From positions 62,001 to 126,000 of the forward strand of contig NZ_LISX01000015.1 of NCBI RefSeq assembly GCF_001905465.1: a DNA stretch of 64,000 bases, in the 5' to 3' direction. Positions within the stretch are counted from its first letter, which is position 1. Each line of letters opens with the position of its first letter. Positions 32,860-40,566 of this stretch are shown piece after piece. The notes below the pieces were generated by a model that was not told the origin of the DNA, searched no databases, and saw nothing but the letters and a program-made list of their open reading frames with translations. A program made the translations under genes and the position numbers. This stretch comes from Kitasatospora sp. CB01950 (GTDB lineage Bacteria; Actinomycetota; Actinomycetes; Streptomycetales; Streptomycetaceae).

Positions 32860-33561
32860 ATGAGCGCATTCCACTGGCTGAACGAGCAGTTCAGCTTCTT
32901 CGGACTCCCCGTGTACTGGTCCGACTTCCTGGGCAACATCCTGGCGCTCGCCACCGTCTGGCTGGCCCTGCGACGGTCCCTGGTGGCCTGGCCGGTGCAG
33001 ATCCTCGGCTCGGTGTTCCTGCTGATCGCCAGCCTGAACGTGCACCTCGGCGGCAACGCCGCCCGGCAGGTCGTCATCATCGTGTCGGCGACCTGGGGCT
33101 GGGCCACCTGGAAGCGCAGCCGTGAGAAGGAAGGCAGCATCAACGTCCGCTGGGCGACCTGGACCGAGCGCACTGTCCTGATAGCCGCGATGGCGCTCGG
33201 CACCGGGGCGTTCGCCGGGCTGCTCAAGGCGACGGACGCCTCGTTCTACCCGGGCGCGCCGTGGTGGATGGTCCTCGCGGACGCCTGGATCTTCGTCGGC
33301 TCGATCCTCGCCATGTACAGCCAGGCCCGCCGCTACATCGAGTTCTGGTTCGTCTGGCTGGCCGTGGACCTGGTCGGCGTGCCGCTGGCCATCCACTCGG
33401 AGCTGTACTTCTCCGGCATCGTCTACGGCATCTTCTTCGTCATGGTGCTGCTGGGCATCCGCGACTGGGCCTCCCGCAGCCAGCCGCAGGACATCGCCTC
33501 CCCGCTGGAGCCGGCCGTCCAGGTCGAGAGCCGCGACGAGAACCGGCACTCCGCGCACTGA
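32860..33561 (+). CDS. PnuC-family vitamin transporter, RibM-like (riboflavin import)
   Basis: 233 aa with about seven transmembrane helices. The PnuC fold is indicated by the Trp-rich middle (VSATWGWATWKRS), PWWMVLADAWIFVGSILAMYSQARRYIEFW and WLAVDLVGVPLAI. RibM (PnuX) proteins of actinobacteria in this family carry riboflavin and roseoflavin by facilitated diffusion, trapped by phosphorylation. Next to a riboflavin kinase this is the best reading; nicotinamide riboside or thiamine are the other PnuC substrates. The ribosome-binding site is AAGGTG. A strong terminator follows. The gap before the gene holds two matched hairpins. Confidence 0.85.
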   Translation: MSAFHWLNEQFSFFGLPVYWSDFLGNILALATVWLALRRSLVAWPVQILGSVFLLIASLNVHLGGNAARQVVIIVSATWGWATWKRSREKEGSINVRWATWTERTVLIAAMALGTGAFAGLLKATDASFYPGAPWWMVLADAWIFVGSILAMYSQARRYIEFWFVWLAVDLVGVPLAIHSELYFSGIVYGIFFVMVLLGIRDWASRSQPQDIASPLEPAVQVESRDENRHSAH

Positions 33562-33572
33562 CCCCCACCGCC

Positions 33573-33615
33573 CGCGGCAGGTCGGCCCCACCCCCATGGG
33601 GGCCGGCCTGCCGCG
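33573..33615. terminator. Strong bidirectional terminator after the transporter gene
   Basis: 17-bp arms (33573-33589 and 33599-33615) with a single T-G pair and a 9-nt loop. It lies between the transporter stop and the truncated gene's stop, marking the end of the riboflavin locus. Confidence 0.85.
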
Positions 33616-33624
33616 ACGTCTGCG

Positions 33625-34144
33625 TCAGGACGCCCGGAGCGCCCGGTGGACGGCCGCGATCAGGCGGTGGTTCTCCGGGCCCGCGCCGTACCGGGACGGG
33701 AAGCCGAAGCGCCGGCGGGTATAGGCGTAGGCGAGACCGGTGGCCGGGTCGGCGAAGCCGAGCGAGCCGGTGGCGCCGCTGTGGCCGAACGCGTCGGGGC
33801 TCAACGGGCGGAATATTCCGGTGAGTTGCTCGAAGCCGAGGCCGAAGGCGTCCTCCAGTCCGGTGCACAGGTCGATGCCGTGGAACTGCGGACGGGCGAA
33901 CTCGGCGACGGTCTCCGGCTTCAGCAGCGGGGCCCGGCCGTCCAGCTCCCCGATCGCCGCCGCGTACATCCGCGCCACGCCGCGCGCGGTACCGACGCCG
34001 CCGGCCGAGGCCTGCCCGAGGGCGCGCACCGCACGAGTGTTGGCGAACTCCACCAGCTCGGTCGGCGCGGGCCCGTTCCGGTTGCCGGCGGCGGCGACGA
34101 TGGTGGTCGGGTCGAGCGTCCGGGCCGCCAGCCCCTTCGCCGGC
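33625..34144 (-). pseudogene. 5'-truncated beta-lactamase-fold serine hydrolase
   Basis: The reading frame encodes the C-terminal ~170 residues of a class-C beta-lactamase/EstB-type esterase. AKGLAARTLDPTTI, GTARGVARMYAAAIGEL, FGLGFEQ and the FGHSGATGSLGFADPATGLAYAY segment with the His-Ser-Gly (KTG-like) motif are clear. The N-terminal half with SxxK and YxN is missing; upstream of about 34144 the frame turns into non-family sequence that overlaps the GNAT gene on the other strand. It cannot be catalytically active. Probably a deletion or insertion of the GNAT gene removed the start. Confidence 0.7.
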
Positions 34145-34195
34145 GGCCGCGTCCTCGACTGCGCCACGTGAGGTGCGCAGTGCGATGATCCAGGG

Positions 34196-34696
34196 ATGGC
34201 CGAACCGGTGATCCGTCCGCGACAGAACGACGACCTGCCCTCCTGCGTCCGGGTGTTGGCCGCCGTCCACCGGGCGGGCGGGTACCCGGCGGTGTGGCCG
34301 GACGAGCCGGAACGTTGGTTGACGCCGCGGGAGTTGATCGGCGGGTGGGTCGCTGTCGACGGGCCGGCCGTGCTCGGGCATGTGGCGCTCACCCGTGCGA
34401 AGCCCGGCCTGGCGGCGGCGGCCGGGCTCCCGGCCGAGCAACTCGCGTCCGTGGCACGGCTGTTCGTCGACGTGTCGGCCCGGCGGGCGGGGCTGGCCGG
34501 TGCGCTGTTGGACCGGGCGGTGCAAGCGGCGGCCGAGGGCGGGCGCCGGCCGGTGCTGGAGGTCGCGTCCGACGCCGCGGGGGCCATCGCGCTGTACGAG
34601 CGGGCCGGGTGGCGACACCTGGGCACCGCGGCCGGGGGCTGGCTCACGACCGCCGGGCAGCCCGCCGTGGTCCACACCTATCTCGGCCCGGTCTGA
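34196..34696 (+). CDS. GNAT acetyltransferase
   Basis: 166 aa. The fold is shown by VIRPRQNDDLPSCVRVL at the N-terminus, VARLFVDVSARRAGLAGALLDRAV with the acetyl-CoA loop (R-x-A-G-x-A), and ALYERAGWRHLG near the C-terminus. It is divergent from the truncated hydrolase and starts 52 bp from its remaining sequence. Substrate unknown. Confidence 0.8.
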   Translation: MAEPVIRPRQNDDLPSCVRVLAAVHRAGGYPAVWPDEPERWLTPRELIGGWVAVDGPAVLGHVALTRAKPGLAAAAGLPAEQLASVARLFVDVSARRAGLAGALLDRAVQAAAEGGRRPVLEVASDAAGAIALYERAGWRHLGTAAGGWLTTAGQPAVVHTYLGPV

Positions 34697-34828
34697 CCTT
34701 CGCCCGGTGCCGTCCGCCACTCGTGGGACGATACGAAAACCGGTTCGCCTGTGGTCGGCGGTTCAGGAGAGACTTCCTGGTCGCGATCGGTGCGCCGATC
34801 ACCGCCGTCCCTGAGCCCAAGGTTTCGC

Positions 34829-35851
34829 ATGACCGCTCCCACCCCGCCCGACCGCCCCGAATCCGAGCCCACCCCCGAGGCCGCACCGACCGCCGCGCCC
34901 GCCGCCGAGGCCGCGCCGGCCGTCGAAACCGCGGCGGCGGCCGAGCCCGTCAAGAACCCGTGGGCCGTGCCGGATCCGAACGCGGTCGCGGCGGTGGCGC
35001 AGGCGCCGGTCGCGGCGGGCGGGTACTGGCAGCAGCCGTTCGCCGCCCCGGCCCCGCAGGCGCGGAACGGCATGGGCGTGACGGCGCTGGTGCTCGGGAT
35101 CGTCGCGGTGGTGCTCTCGCTGCCGCTGATCCTGTTCTGGTTCACCTGGCTGCCGGCCCTGCTCGCGGTGATCTTCGGCATCATCGGCATGAACCTGGCC
35201 CGCAAGGGCCTGGCCACCAACCGGGGGTTGGCGCTGACCGGCGTCGTGCTGGGCGGCGTGGGCCTGCTGGCGTCCGTCGGCACCGGCGTCCTCGCCGTCG
35301 TCGAGCTGCGCGACACCATCCGCGAGCACGACCGCACGGTGCAGGAGCAGCAGCACAGCGCGGCCGAGCGGCAGCGCCTCGCGGACGAGCAGCGGCAGCG
35401 GAGCGCCGCCGAGCAGGAGGCGAAGGCCGCCGACGAGCGGGCCCGCCGTCTGTCCTTCGGCGGGACCTACACCTACCCCGACGGCCTAAAGGTCACCATG
35501 GCCCGGCCGACGGCCACCACGCCGAGCCGCAGCGGCGGCGCACAGCTCCCCGAGGACGCGACGTTCGTGCAGGTTCAGGTGACGGTGGTCAACACCACGT
35601 CCGCCGAACTGTCGCTGTACGGCTCGGGCCTGCTCATCGTCAAGGACGCCAACGGCACCCTGCTGCACCCGCTGTTCGGCAGCGGCCAGTACAAGGGGCT
35701 GCCGCAGTCCCTCGCGCCCGGCCAGGAGGCGACCGCACTGGAGACGTACGGCCTGCCGAACGCCTCGGCCGACCCGTTCTCGCTCCAGTTCACGCACGGC
35801 ACCCGGCTGGAACGCAAGGACGTGATCTGGACGGGCGCCCCGCCGCACTGA
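34829..35851 (+). CDS. DUF4190/DUF4352-type membrane-anchored protein
   Basis: 340 aa. The N-terminal ~75 residues are Pro/Ala/Glu-rich and disordered. Residues ~85-155 are the two-helix DUF4190 module (MGVTALVLGIVAVVLSLPLI and GLATNRGLALTGVVLGGVGLL). A coiled-coil-like stretch of charged residues (~165-205, EQQHSAAERQRLADEQRQ) leads to a DUF4352 immunoglobulin-like domain with LKVTMARPTA, FVQVQVTVVNTTSAEL and LAPGQEATALETYGLP. This design is common in actinobacterial envelope proteins of unknown role. The ATG at 34829 is chosen as the first Met before the disordered region; the ribosome-binding site AAGG is weak. Confidence 0.75.
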   Translation: MTAPTPPDRPESEPTPEAAPTAAPAAEAAPAVETAAAAEPVKNPWAVPDPNAVAAVAQAPVAAGGYWQQPFAAPAPQARNGMGVTALVLGIVAVVLSLPLILFWFTWLPALLAVIFGIIGMNLARKGLATNRGLALTGVVLGGVGLLASVGTGVLAVVELRDTIREHDRTVQEQQHSAAERQRLADEQRQRSAAEQEAKAADERARRLSFGGTYTYPDGLKVTMARPTATTPSRSGGAQLPEDATFVQVQVTVVNTTSAELSLYGSGLLIVKDANGTLLHPLFGSGQYKGLPQSLAPGQEATALETYGLPNASADPFSLQFTHGTRLERKDVIWTGAPPH

Positions 35852-35885
35852 TCCACCGCCCTTCCCCCGCACCGGAGTTGCCCCC

Positions 35886-36524
35886 GTGACCGCCCTCTCC
35901 GGGCTCGCCGCCCTCGGCGAGCCCGCCCTCGCCGTCGCCGACCCCGCCCGCCGGCTGCTCGCCGTGGCGTGCGCCGACGAGTACGGCGACGCCACGACGC
36001 TCGGCCTGTTCGAGACCGGCGCCCGGCCCCGGCTGCTGCGCCGGACCGACTGCCCGTACCCCGTCCACGCGCTGGCGTTCCACCCGAGCAAGCCGCTGCT
36101 CGCGGTGGGCATCGGCGACTACGACGGCGGCTACCACTTCGAGGGTCAACTGCTGCTGCTGGGCCTCGACAACGGCACCGAGCGGGCGATGTTCGCGCAC
36201 GACTGGGGCCGCCAGGTGCTCGCCGCCGAGTGGCTGGACGACACCCGGCTGCGCCTGCACCTCGCCCCGCACGACGACTACAAGGACGACGCCGCGCACC
36301 GGGAGGCCCACGTGGTCGTCCTGGAGTGCCCCGACTGGGTCTCCGCCCTCGGCCGCACCGTCCCGGACGACCGCCTCCGGGGCCCGCGCGTCCCCTTCCC
36401 GCGCCCCGACCACCGCTCCGCCGACCACCGTTCCGCCGACCACCGCTCCGCCGACCACCGCTCCGCCGCCCGCGAGTTGGCGAACCGCCTGCTCGACCCG
36501 CCGGACCGACGCCACCATCGCTGA
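35886..36524 (+). CDS. Small beta-propeller-like protein with DHRSA repeats, function unknown
   Basis: 212 aa, not assigned. Segments such as ALAFHPSKPLLAVGIGDYDGGYHFEGQLLLLGL resemble propeller blades and echo the HPYRPLLVVADG motif of the protein at 24950-26191, so they may be distant relatives. The last ~50 residues carry four DHRSA repeats and a basic tail. Probably cytoplasmic. It follows the DUF4352 gene by 34 nt on the same strand and converges on the SUKH-like gene. Confidence 0.6.
   Translation: MTALSGLAALGEPALAVADPARRLLAVACADEYGDATTLGLFETGARPRLLRRTDCPYPVHALAFHPSKPLLAVGIGDYDGGYHFEGQLLLLGLDNGTERAMFAHDWGRQVLAAEWLDDTRLRLHLAPHDDYKDDAAHREAHVVVLECPDWVSALGRTVPDDRLRGPRVPFPRPDHRSADHRSADHRSADHRSAARELANRLLDPPDRRHHR
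36408..36467. repeat. Four tandem 15-bp repeats coding DHRSA
   Basis: Units at 36408, 36423, 36438 and 36453, identical except one T in the second unit (GACCACCGTTCCGCC). In frame near the 3' end of the gene, so copy-number change would not shift the frame. Confidence 0.9.
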
Positions 36525-36549
36525 CCGTCCGGAAACACGCGCCGCGCGG

Positions 36550-37026
36550 TCAGCGGCAGAGCTCCTGGATCGTGCCGTCGAACCCGGGGAACTCCGCGGC
36601 CGCCTCCTCGATCACCTCGGCGGGCGACTGCCGCCGCCCGGCGGCGAACTCCGCGGCGAGGGTGAGGAGTTCGGGCCAGGTCCGGGCTGTCCGGCACGGC
36701 TGGGGTTCGGCGGCCTCGGCGGGGCCGCAGCCGCCTGCCGGCAGCCACAGGAAGGCCGCCAGGTCACGGGCCACCACGGCGGTCCCGCCCTCGGAGCCGA
36801 GGTGGACGACCGGCTGCTCGGCCAACGGCCGCCCCGCGCGGACCAGCCAGAACGCCGCGAACCCGCCGCTGCCGTCCTGCCCGAACACCCGGAACTCCCG
36901 GCCGTCCGTCTCCTCGTTGCCCGTCCAGGCCCGGAACCAGAAGGCGGTGTCCTCGACGGACAGGAACCCCGGGTACGGCTCGAAGTCGATCCGGTCGCCC
37001 GCTCCGCCCAGGACGGCGGCCGTCAC
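36550..37026 (-). CDS. SUKH/SMI1-KNR4-like protein
   Basis: 158 aa. The pattern RIDFEPYPGFLSVEDTAFWF, EFRVFGQDGSGGFAAFWLVR and PVVHLGSEGGTAVVARDLAAFLWLPA matches the SMI1/KNR4 (SUKH) superfamily as I know it. In bacteria these are often immunity proteins next to polymorphic toxins, but no toxin gene is present here, so a stand-alone role must be considered. The start is probably the GTG at 37026; no ribosome-binding site is visible, so the N-terminus is uncertain. Confidence 0.6.
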   Translation of the reverse strand: MTAAVLGGAGDRIDFEPYPGFLSVEDTAFWFRAWTGNEETDGREFRVFGQDGSGGFAAFWLVRAGRPLAEQPVVHLGSEGGTAVVARDLAAFLWLPAGGCGPAEAAEPQPCRTARTWPELLTLAAEFAAGRRQSPAEVIEEAAAEFPGFDGTIQELCR

Positions 37027-37187
37027 GGCGGCCAGTGCGGTGGGGAAAGCGGCGGGGAGTGCGGCGGGGAGCTGTCAGCCATCTGCGCTGTTCCCGGGCC
37101 CCGAGCCTACGGCCTGCCTCCGTCCCCCCCGCACGAACCGGCGGACCGTCCGTTCGGGCGGGCGGTTCGCGGGGAACGACCGAGTGC

Positions 37188-37943
37188 ATGACGATTGCTC
37201 ACCGCTTGACCGGCACCGGCGACCACCATGTCCTGGTCCTCCACGACTGGTTCGGCACCAGCGCCGGCTGGGGCCCGTTCCTCGACTACCTCGACGGCGA
37301 CGCCTTCAGCTACGCCTTCCTCGACTACCGCGGCTACGGGCAGCGCAAGGACGTCGCCGGCGCGTACACGCTCGCCGAGATCGCCGCGGACGCGCTCGCC
37401 CTGGCCGATCAGCTCGGCTGGGAGCGCTTCTCCCTGGTCGGCCACTCGATGGGCGGGAAGGCGGCCCAGCAGGTCCTTGCCGAGGCGCCGCTGCGGGTGC
37501 GCAAGCTGGTCGGCCTGGCCCCGGTGCCGGCCGGGGCGTACCCGCTGGACGAGGCGGGCGAGGCGCTGTTCTACGGCGCCGCCGAGGACCGTGAGAAGCG
37601 CCTCGCGATCCTCGACCTGGTCACCGGGCAGCGGGCCGGCCGGGTCTGGCTGGAGCGCATGGTCGACCAGTCGCTCCGGCTGTCCAGCCCCGAGGCGTTC
37701 GGCGGCTACGTCCGCGACTGGGTGACGGCCGACCTGGAGCAGCGGATCAGCGGCAACCCGGTGCCGGTCAAGGTGATCGTCGGCGAGCACGACCTCGCCC
37801 TCACCGCCGACGTGATGCGCGGCACCTTCCTCACCCACTACCCCAACGCCGAACTCGAGGAGCTGGGCGGCAGCGGCCACTACCCGATGTACGAGACGCC
37901 GGTGGCTCTCGCGGCGTCCCTGGAGGGTTTCCTCCACAGCTGA
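37188..37943 (+). CDS. Alpha/beta-fold hydrolase
   Basis: 251 aa. Nucleophile elbow GHSMGG (Ser about residue 86), oxyanion region VLVLHDWFGTSAGW, acidic residue in KVIVGEHDLALT and the C-terminal His in GGSGHYPMYE complete a plausible Ser-Asp-His triad. No signal peptide. Homologues act as esterases, lactonases or epoxide/haloperoxidase-like enzymes; nothing nearby narrows it. The ATG at 37188 is the first Met in the conserved part. Confidence 0.83.
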   Translation: MTIAHRLTGTGDHHVLVLHDWFGTSAGWGPFLDYLDGDAFSYAFLDYRGYGQRKDVAGAYTLAEIAADALALADQLGWERFSLVGHSMGGKAAQQVLAEAPLRVRKLVGLAPVPAGAYPLDEAGEALFYGAAEDREKRLAILDLVTGQRAGRVWLERMVDQSLRLSSPEAFGGYVRDWVTADLEQRISGNPVPVKVIVGEHDLALTADVMRGTFLTHYPNAELEELGGSGHYPMYETPVALAASLEGFLHS

Positions 37944-37984
37944 CTCCGCAACTGACGCCCCACCTGGGGCGGCCGCCCCGGGCG

Positions 37985-38029
37985 CAGCGGGCACAGCGGG
38001 CACAGCGGGCTCAACGGGCTCAACGGGCT
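37985..38029. repeat. Five 9-bp tandem repeats at a convergent junction
   Basis: CAGCGGGCA twice, CAGCGGGCT once, CAACGGGCT twice, between the stop codons of the hydrolase (+) and the P-loop kinase (-). Confidence 0.85.
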
Positions 38030-38046
38030 CAACGACCGCCCCGGGC

Positions 38047-38778
38047 TCAGCGGTGCGGCGTCTGCGCGCCGCCGGGCCCGGCCAGTCCGAAGCGCGCGGC
38101 CAGCCACCCGGCCCGCTCGGCCGCCGGAACGCTGCCGTCCACCGTGACGACGTCGAGGCCGTGCCGTTCTGCCTGGCGGCGGACCTCCCGGTCCCAGAGG
38201 GCGTCGCGCGCCAGCCGGAGCGGCAGCAGGTCCGAGGGGTCGCCGCTGCCCCAGGTCGCCCGGGCGTGCTGCCGGTCGGCGTAGCGCGCACGGAGGGCGT
38301 CGGCGCGGAACTCGGGTGTGGGCAGCAGGAAGACCGCCTGTTCGGGGCGGGTGAGCAGCGGCGCGAGGTGGTCGGGCAGAATGCCGAAGTAGTCGACCAC
38401 GACGGGCTGTTCGGCCGTTCCGCGGCCGCCGAGGTCGTCGAAGTCGCCGAGGTCGTCGAGGTCGTCGAGGTCGTCGACGAGGAACTCGACGGTCTCGCCG
38501 TGCAGGCCCGCCATCGACCGGAACACCTGCTCCGGCGTCCGCCCCTCCCACCCGCCGCCCGGCGGCGTGCCGCGCAGTGCGGCCAGGTGCGGGTGGCGTT
38601 GCGGCGTGCAGCGGGCGAGCCAACGGTGTTCCGCACGGTCGCCGTTGAAGATCTCGACCCCGTACTGTTCGGCCAGTGCGCGGGCCGCCGTGCTCTTTCC
38701 GGCCGCCGTCCCGCCGGCGATCCAGCGGACGTGGGCGAGCCTCTCGGCCGTTGTGTCGGACGGGAGTTGAGTGTTCAC
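38047..38778 (-). CDS. P-loop nucleotide kinase-like protein
   Basis: 243 aa. Walker A is GGTAAGKST at residues ~22-30, followed by GVEIFNGDRAEHRWLAR, a kinase-like substrate segment. A PVVVDYFGILPDHLAP segment and multiple Arg residues further down (LRARYADRQHAR) resemble the lid of small-molecule kinases. A short acidic repeat (DDLDDLDDLGDFDDLGG) lies near residue 105 and is coded by GTC-GAG-type repeats in the DNA. Could be a gluconate-, chloramphenicol- or nucleoside-kinase relative; not resolvable. It lies 21 nt after the LRV gene start region on the same strand side. Confidence 0.6.
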   Translation of the reverse strand: MNTQLPSDTTAERLAHVRWIAGGTAAGKSTAARALAEQYGVEIFNGDRAEHRWLARCTPQRHPHLAALRGTPPGGGWEGRTPEQVFRSMAGLHGETVEFLVDDLDDLDDLGDFDDLGGRGTAEQPVVVDYFGILPDHLAPLLTRPEQAVFLLPTPEFRADALRARYADRQHARATWGSGDPSDLLPLRLARDALWDREVRRQAERHGLDVVTVDGSVPAAERAGWLAARFGLAGPGGAQTPHR

Positions 38779-38799
38779 ACGGCCATGGTCCCGATGCCG

Positions 38800-40329
38800 T
38801 CAAGCCATTGAGCCGTTGAGCCGTCGACCCGCGCCGGGCATCAGGCGCAGCATCTCGGCCACCGGCAACGCCGGGTTGGCGGCTGCGCATTGGGCGGTCA
38901 CCGGGTCCGAGTCGTCGAGCAGGAGCAGGAGTTGGGGCAGCGGCAGCGCCGGATGGACGGCGGCCTTGCGGCGGGCGCGGGCGTCGCGCAGGCAGGTGGT
39001 GAGGGTGGCCCCGTCGGCGGCGGGGTGGTCGGCGAGGGCGCGCAGGGTGGCGACGTTGTGGTCGGCGTGGACGAGTTCGGCGAGCAGGGCGGTGCTCGCG
39101 TCGGGGCTGGCGGCGATTCCGGCCGCGACGGCGCGGCCGTGCCGTCGGTGCATGGCTCTCAACTGCCCGTCGTCCAGGCCGGGGTGGGGAGCGACGGCGG
39201 CGGCGACCTTGGCGACGGGGTCGGCGGCGAGCAGGTCGCGGACGGCGTCGGGCAGGTCGCGACGCAGTGCGGTGAGGCGACGCAGTTCGGGGTTGGCGGC
39301 GGCGGCCGACGCGTCCAATTCGGAGCAGGTGGCGGCGGCGATCCGGGGTGGCGGCAGCGGCCCGAGCCGGACGGTGCCGCACAGCCGGTCGAGGGCGTCC
39401 AGCGCGATCAGCGGATGCTGGGCGGCACTTCGGCGTACCTCGTCGGACGGGTCCTCGGCCAGGCGCCGCAGCAGTTCGTCCCCGATCGCGGGGTTGCTCG
39501 CGAGTGGGCTGCGCACCCGGATCGCCGGGTCGGCGGCGAGCGCGGCGTACGCGTGTGCGGGAAGGTCGGTGCGGGCTGCGAGTTTCTCCCGCAGGAACGC
39601 CGACGGGGCGTCGAGGTACCGCATCGCCGCGGTGACGGGCGCGGCCGGGTTCCCGAGCGCGGCCTCCAGGATGGCGTGCCGGGCGTACTGGTGCGTCCCG
39701 TCGCACGCCGCCCCGCCGGGCAGGGTGCAGTCCGGGTCCGGGCAGTCCGGCGGGTGCACCCAGGGGACGGAGTGCCGCGCGCAGGTGTCGCAACTCGCCA
39801 GCGGTGGACGGTTGTTGATCAGGTCGGCCAGGACGGCGGGCGACGCTCCACGGTTGTACCCGAGTGCGGCGCGGACGTGTTCCGACGGGTGGGAGGCCAG
39901 CAGCGCGGCGACCTCCCGGTCGGTGGTCTCCTCGGCCAGCTCGACCGCCACCGCGAGGTCGGCGTCACCCGCCAGCCGCCGCGCCACCTCCGCCGGGAGG
40001 TTCGGGCATGCCGCCAACTGCTCTCGCAGCTCCGGCCGTTCGACCAGTTCGACGGCCCACCGCGCGGGTGCGAGCCCGGCCCGCAGCAGGCCGAGCGCGG
40101 CCACCGGCTGCCGCGCCGGATCGACCCGCGCGGCGGTCAACTGCCCGCTCTCCGCCAGGATTCGCGCTTCCACGACACCGCGCCCGGCCAGTGCCTCGAC
40201 CTGCCCCGCCGTCAGCCCGCTCCGCCCGGCCAGTTCCATCGACAGCTCCGGCAGCTCCACCAGCCGGTCCACCGCCTCGGCCGGCAGCGCAGGGTTCTCG
40301 GCCAGCCCGGCCCACACATGACGACGCAT
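38800..40329 (-). CDS. Leucine-rich-repeat-variant (LRV) protein with Cys cluster
   Basis: 509 aa built of ~24-residue helical repeats of the form A-x-x-P-x-L-P-x-x-x-x-x-x-L-A, for example NPALPAEAVDRLVE, CPNLPAEVARRLAG, HPLIALDALDRL, the LRV signature. In the middle (about residues 180-209) are C-x2-C, C-x4-C and one more Cys with a His (CARH), which could bind zinc or an Fe-S cluster; the first LRV protein described, from Azotobacter, carries a 4Fe-4S cluster. A binding or scaffold role is likely. The ATG at 40329 follows GGAGG by eight bases; a longer frame starts at 40356. Confidence 0.75.
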   Translation of the reverse strand: MRRHVWAGLAENPALPAEAVDRLVELPELSMELAGRSGLTAGQVEALAGRGVVEARILAESGQLTAARVDPARQPVAALGLLRAGLAPARWAVELVERPELREQLAACPNLPAEVARRLAGDADLAVAVELAEETTDREVAALLASHPSEHVRAALGYNRGASPAVLADLINNRPPLASCDTCARHSVPWVHPPDCPDPDCTLPGGAACDGTHQYARHAILEAALGNPAAPVTAAMRYLDAPSAFLREKLAARTDLPAHAYAALAADPAIRVRSPLASNPAIGDELLRRLAEDPSDEVRRSAAQHPLIALDALDRLCGTVRLGPLPPPRIAAATCSELDASAAAANPELRRLTALRRDLPDAVRDLLAADPVAKVAAAVAPHPGLDDGQLRAMHRRHGRAVAAGIAASPDASTALLAELVHADHNVATLRALADHPAADGATLTTCLRDARARRKAAVHPALPLPQLLLLLDDSDPVTAQCAAANPALPVAEMLRLMPGAGRRLNGSMA

Positions 40330-40566
40330 CCCGGCATCCTCCCCGACCACGCCCACCCGTCGCCACGCATTACCCCCTCGCCCGGAGGTCGGGTGCCCGT
40401 GCGCAGTCCCGCCTGCCGGGCTCCTCCGCCGTGAGCACGTCGATCGCCGTTCCCGCCCTCCGCACCCCCGCTCTCCTCAGCGCCTACCGGGCGGCCCGAC
40501 GCCCGCTCGGCCTCAAGTACACCCGATCGGCCCGGCCGCCGCGGGCCGGCCGCCACCCCGCGGGTC

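Noticed and set aside
40443..40566. Plus-strand start-like frame beginning with GTG (STSIAVPALRTP...)
   Set aside because: It runs into sequence antisense to the esterase-family gene without protein-like composition and has no ribosome-binding site.
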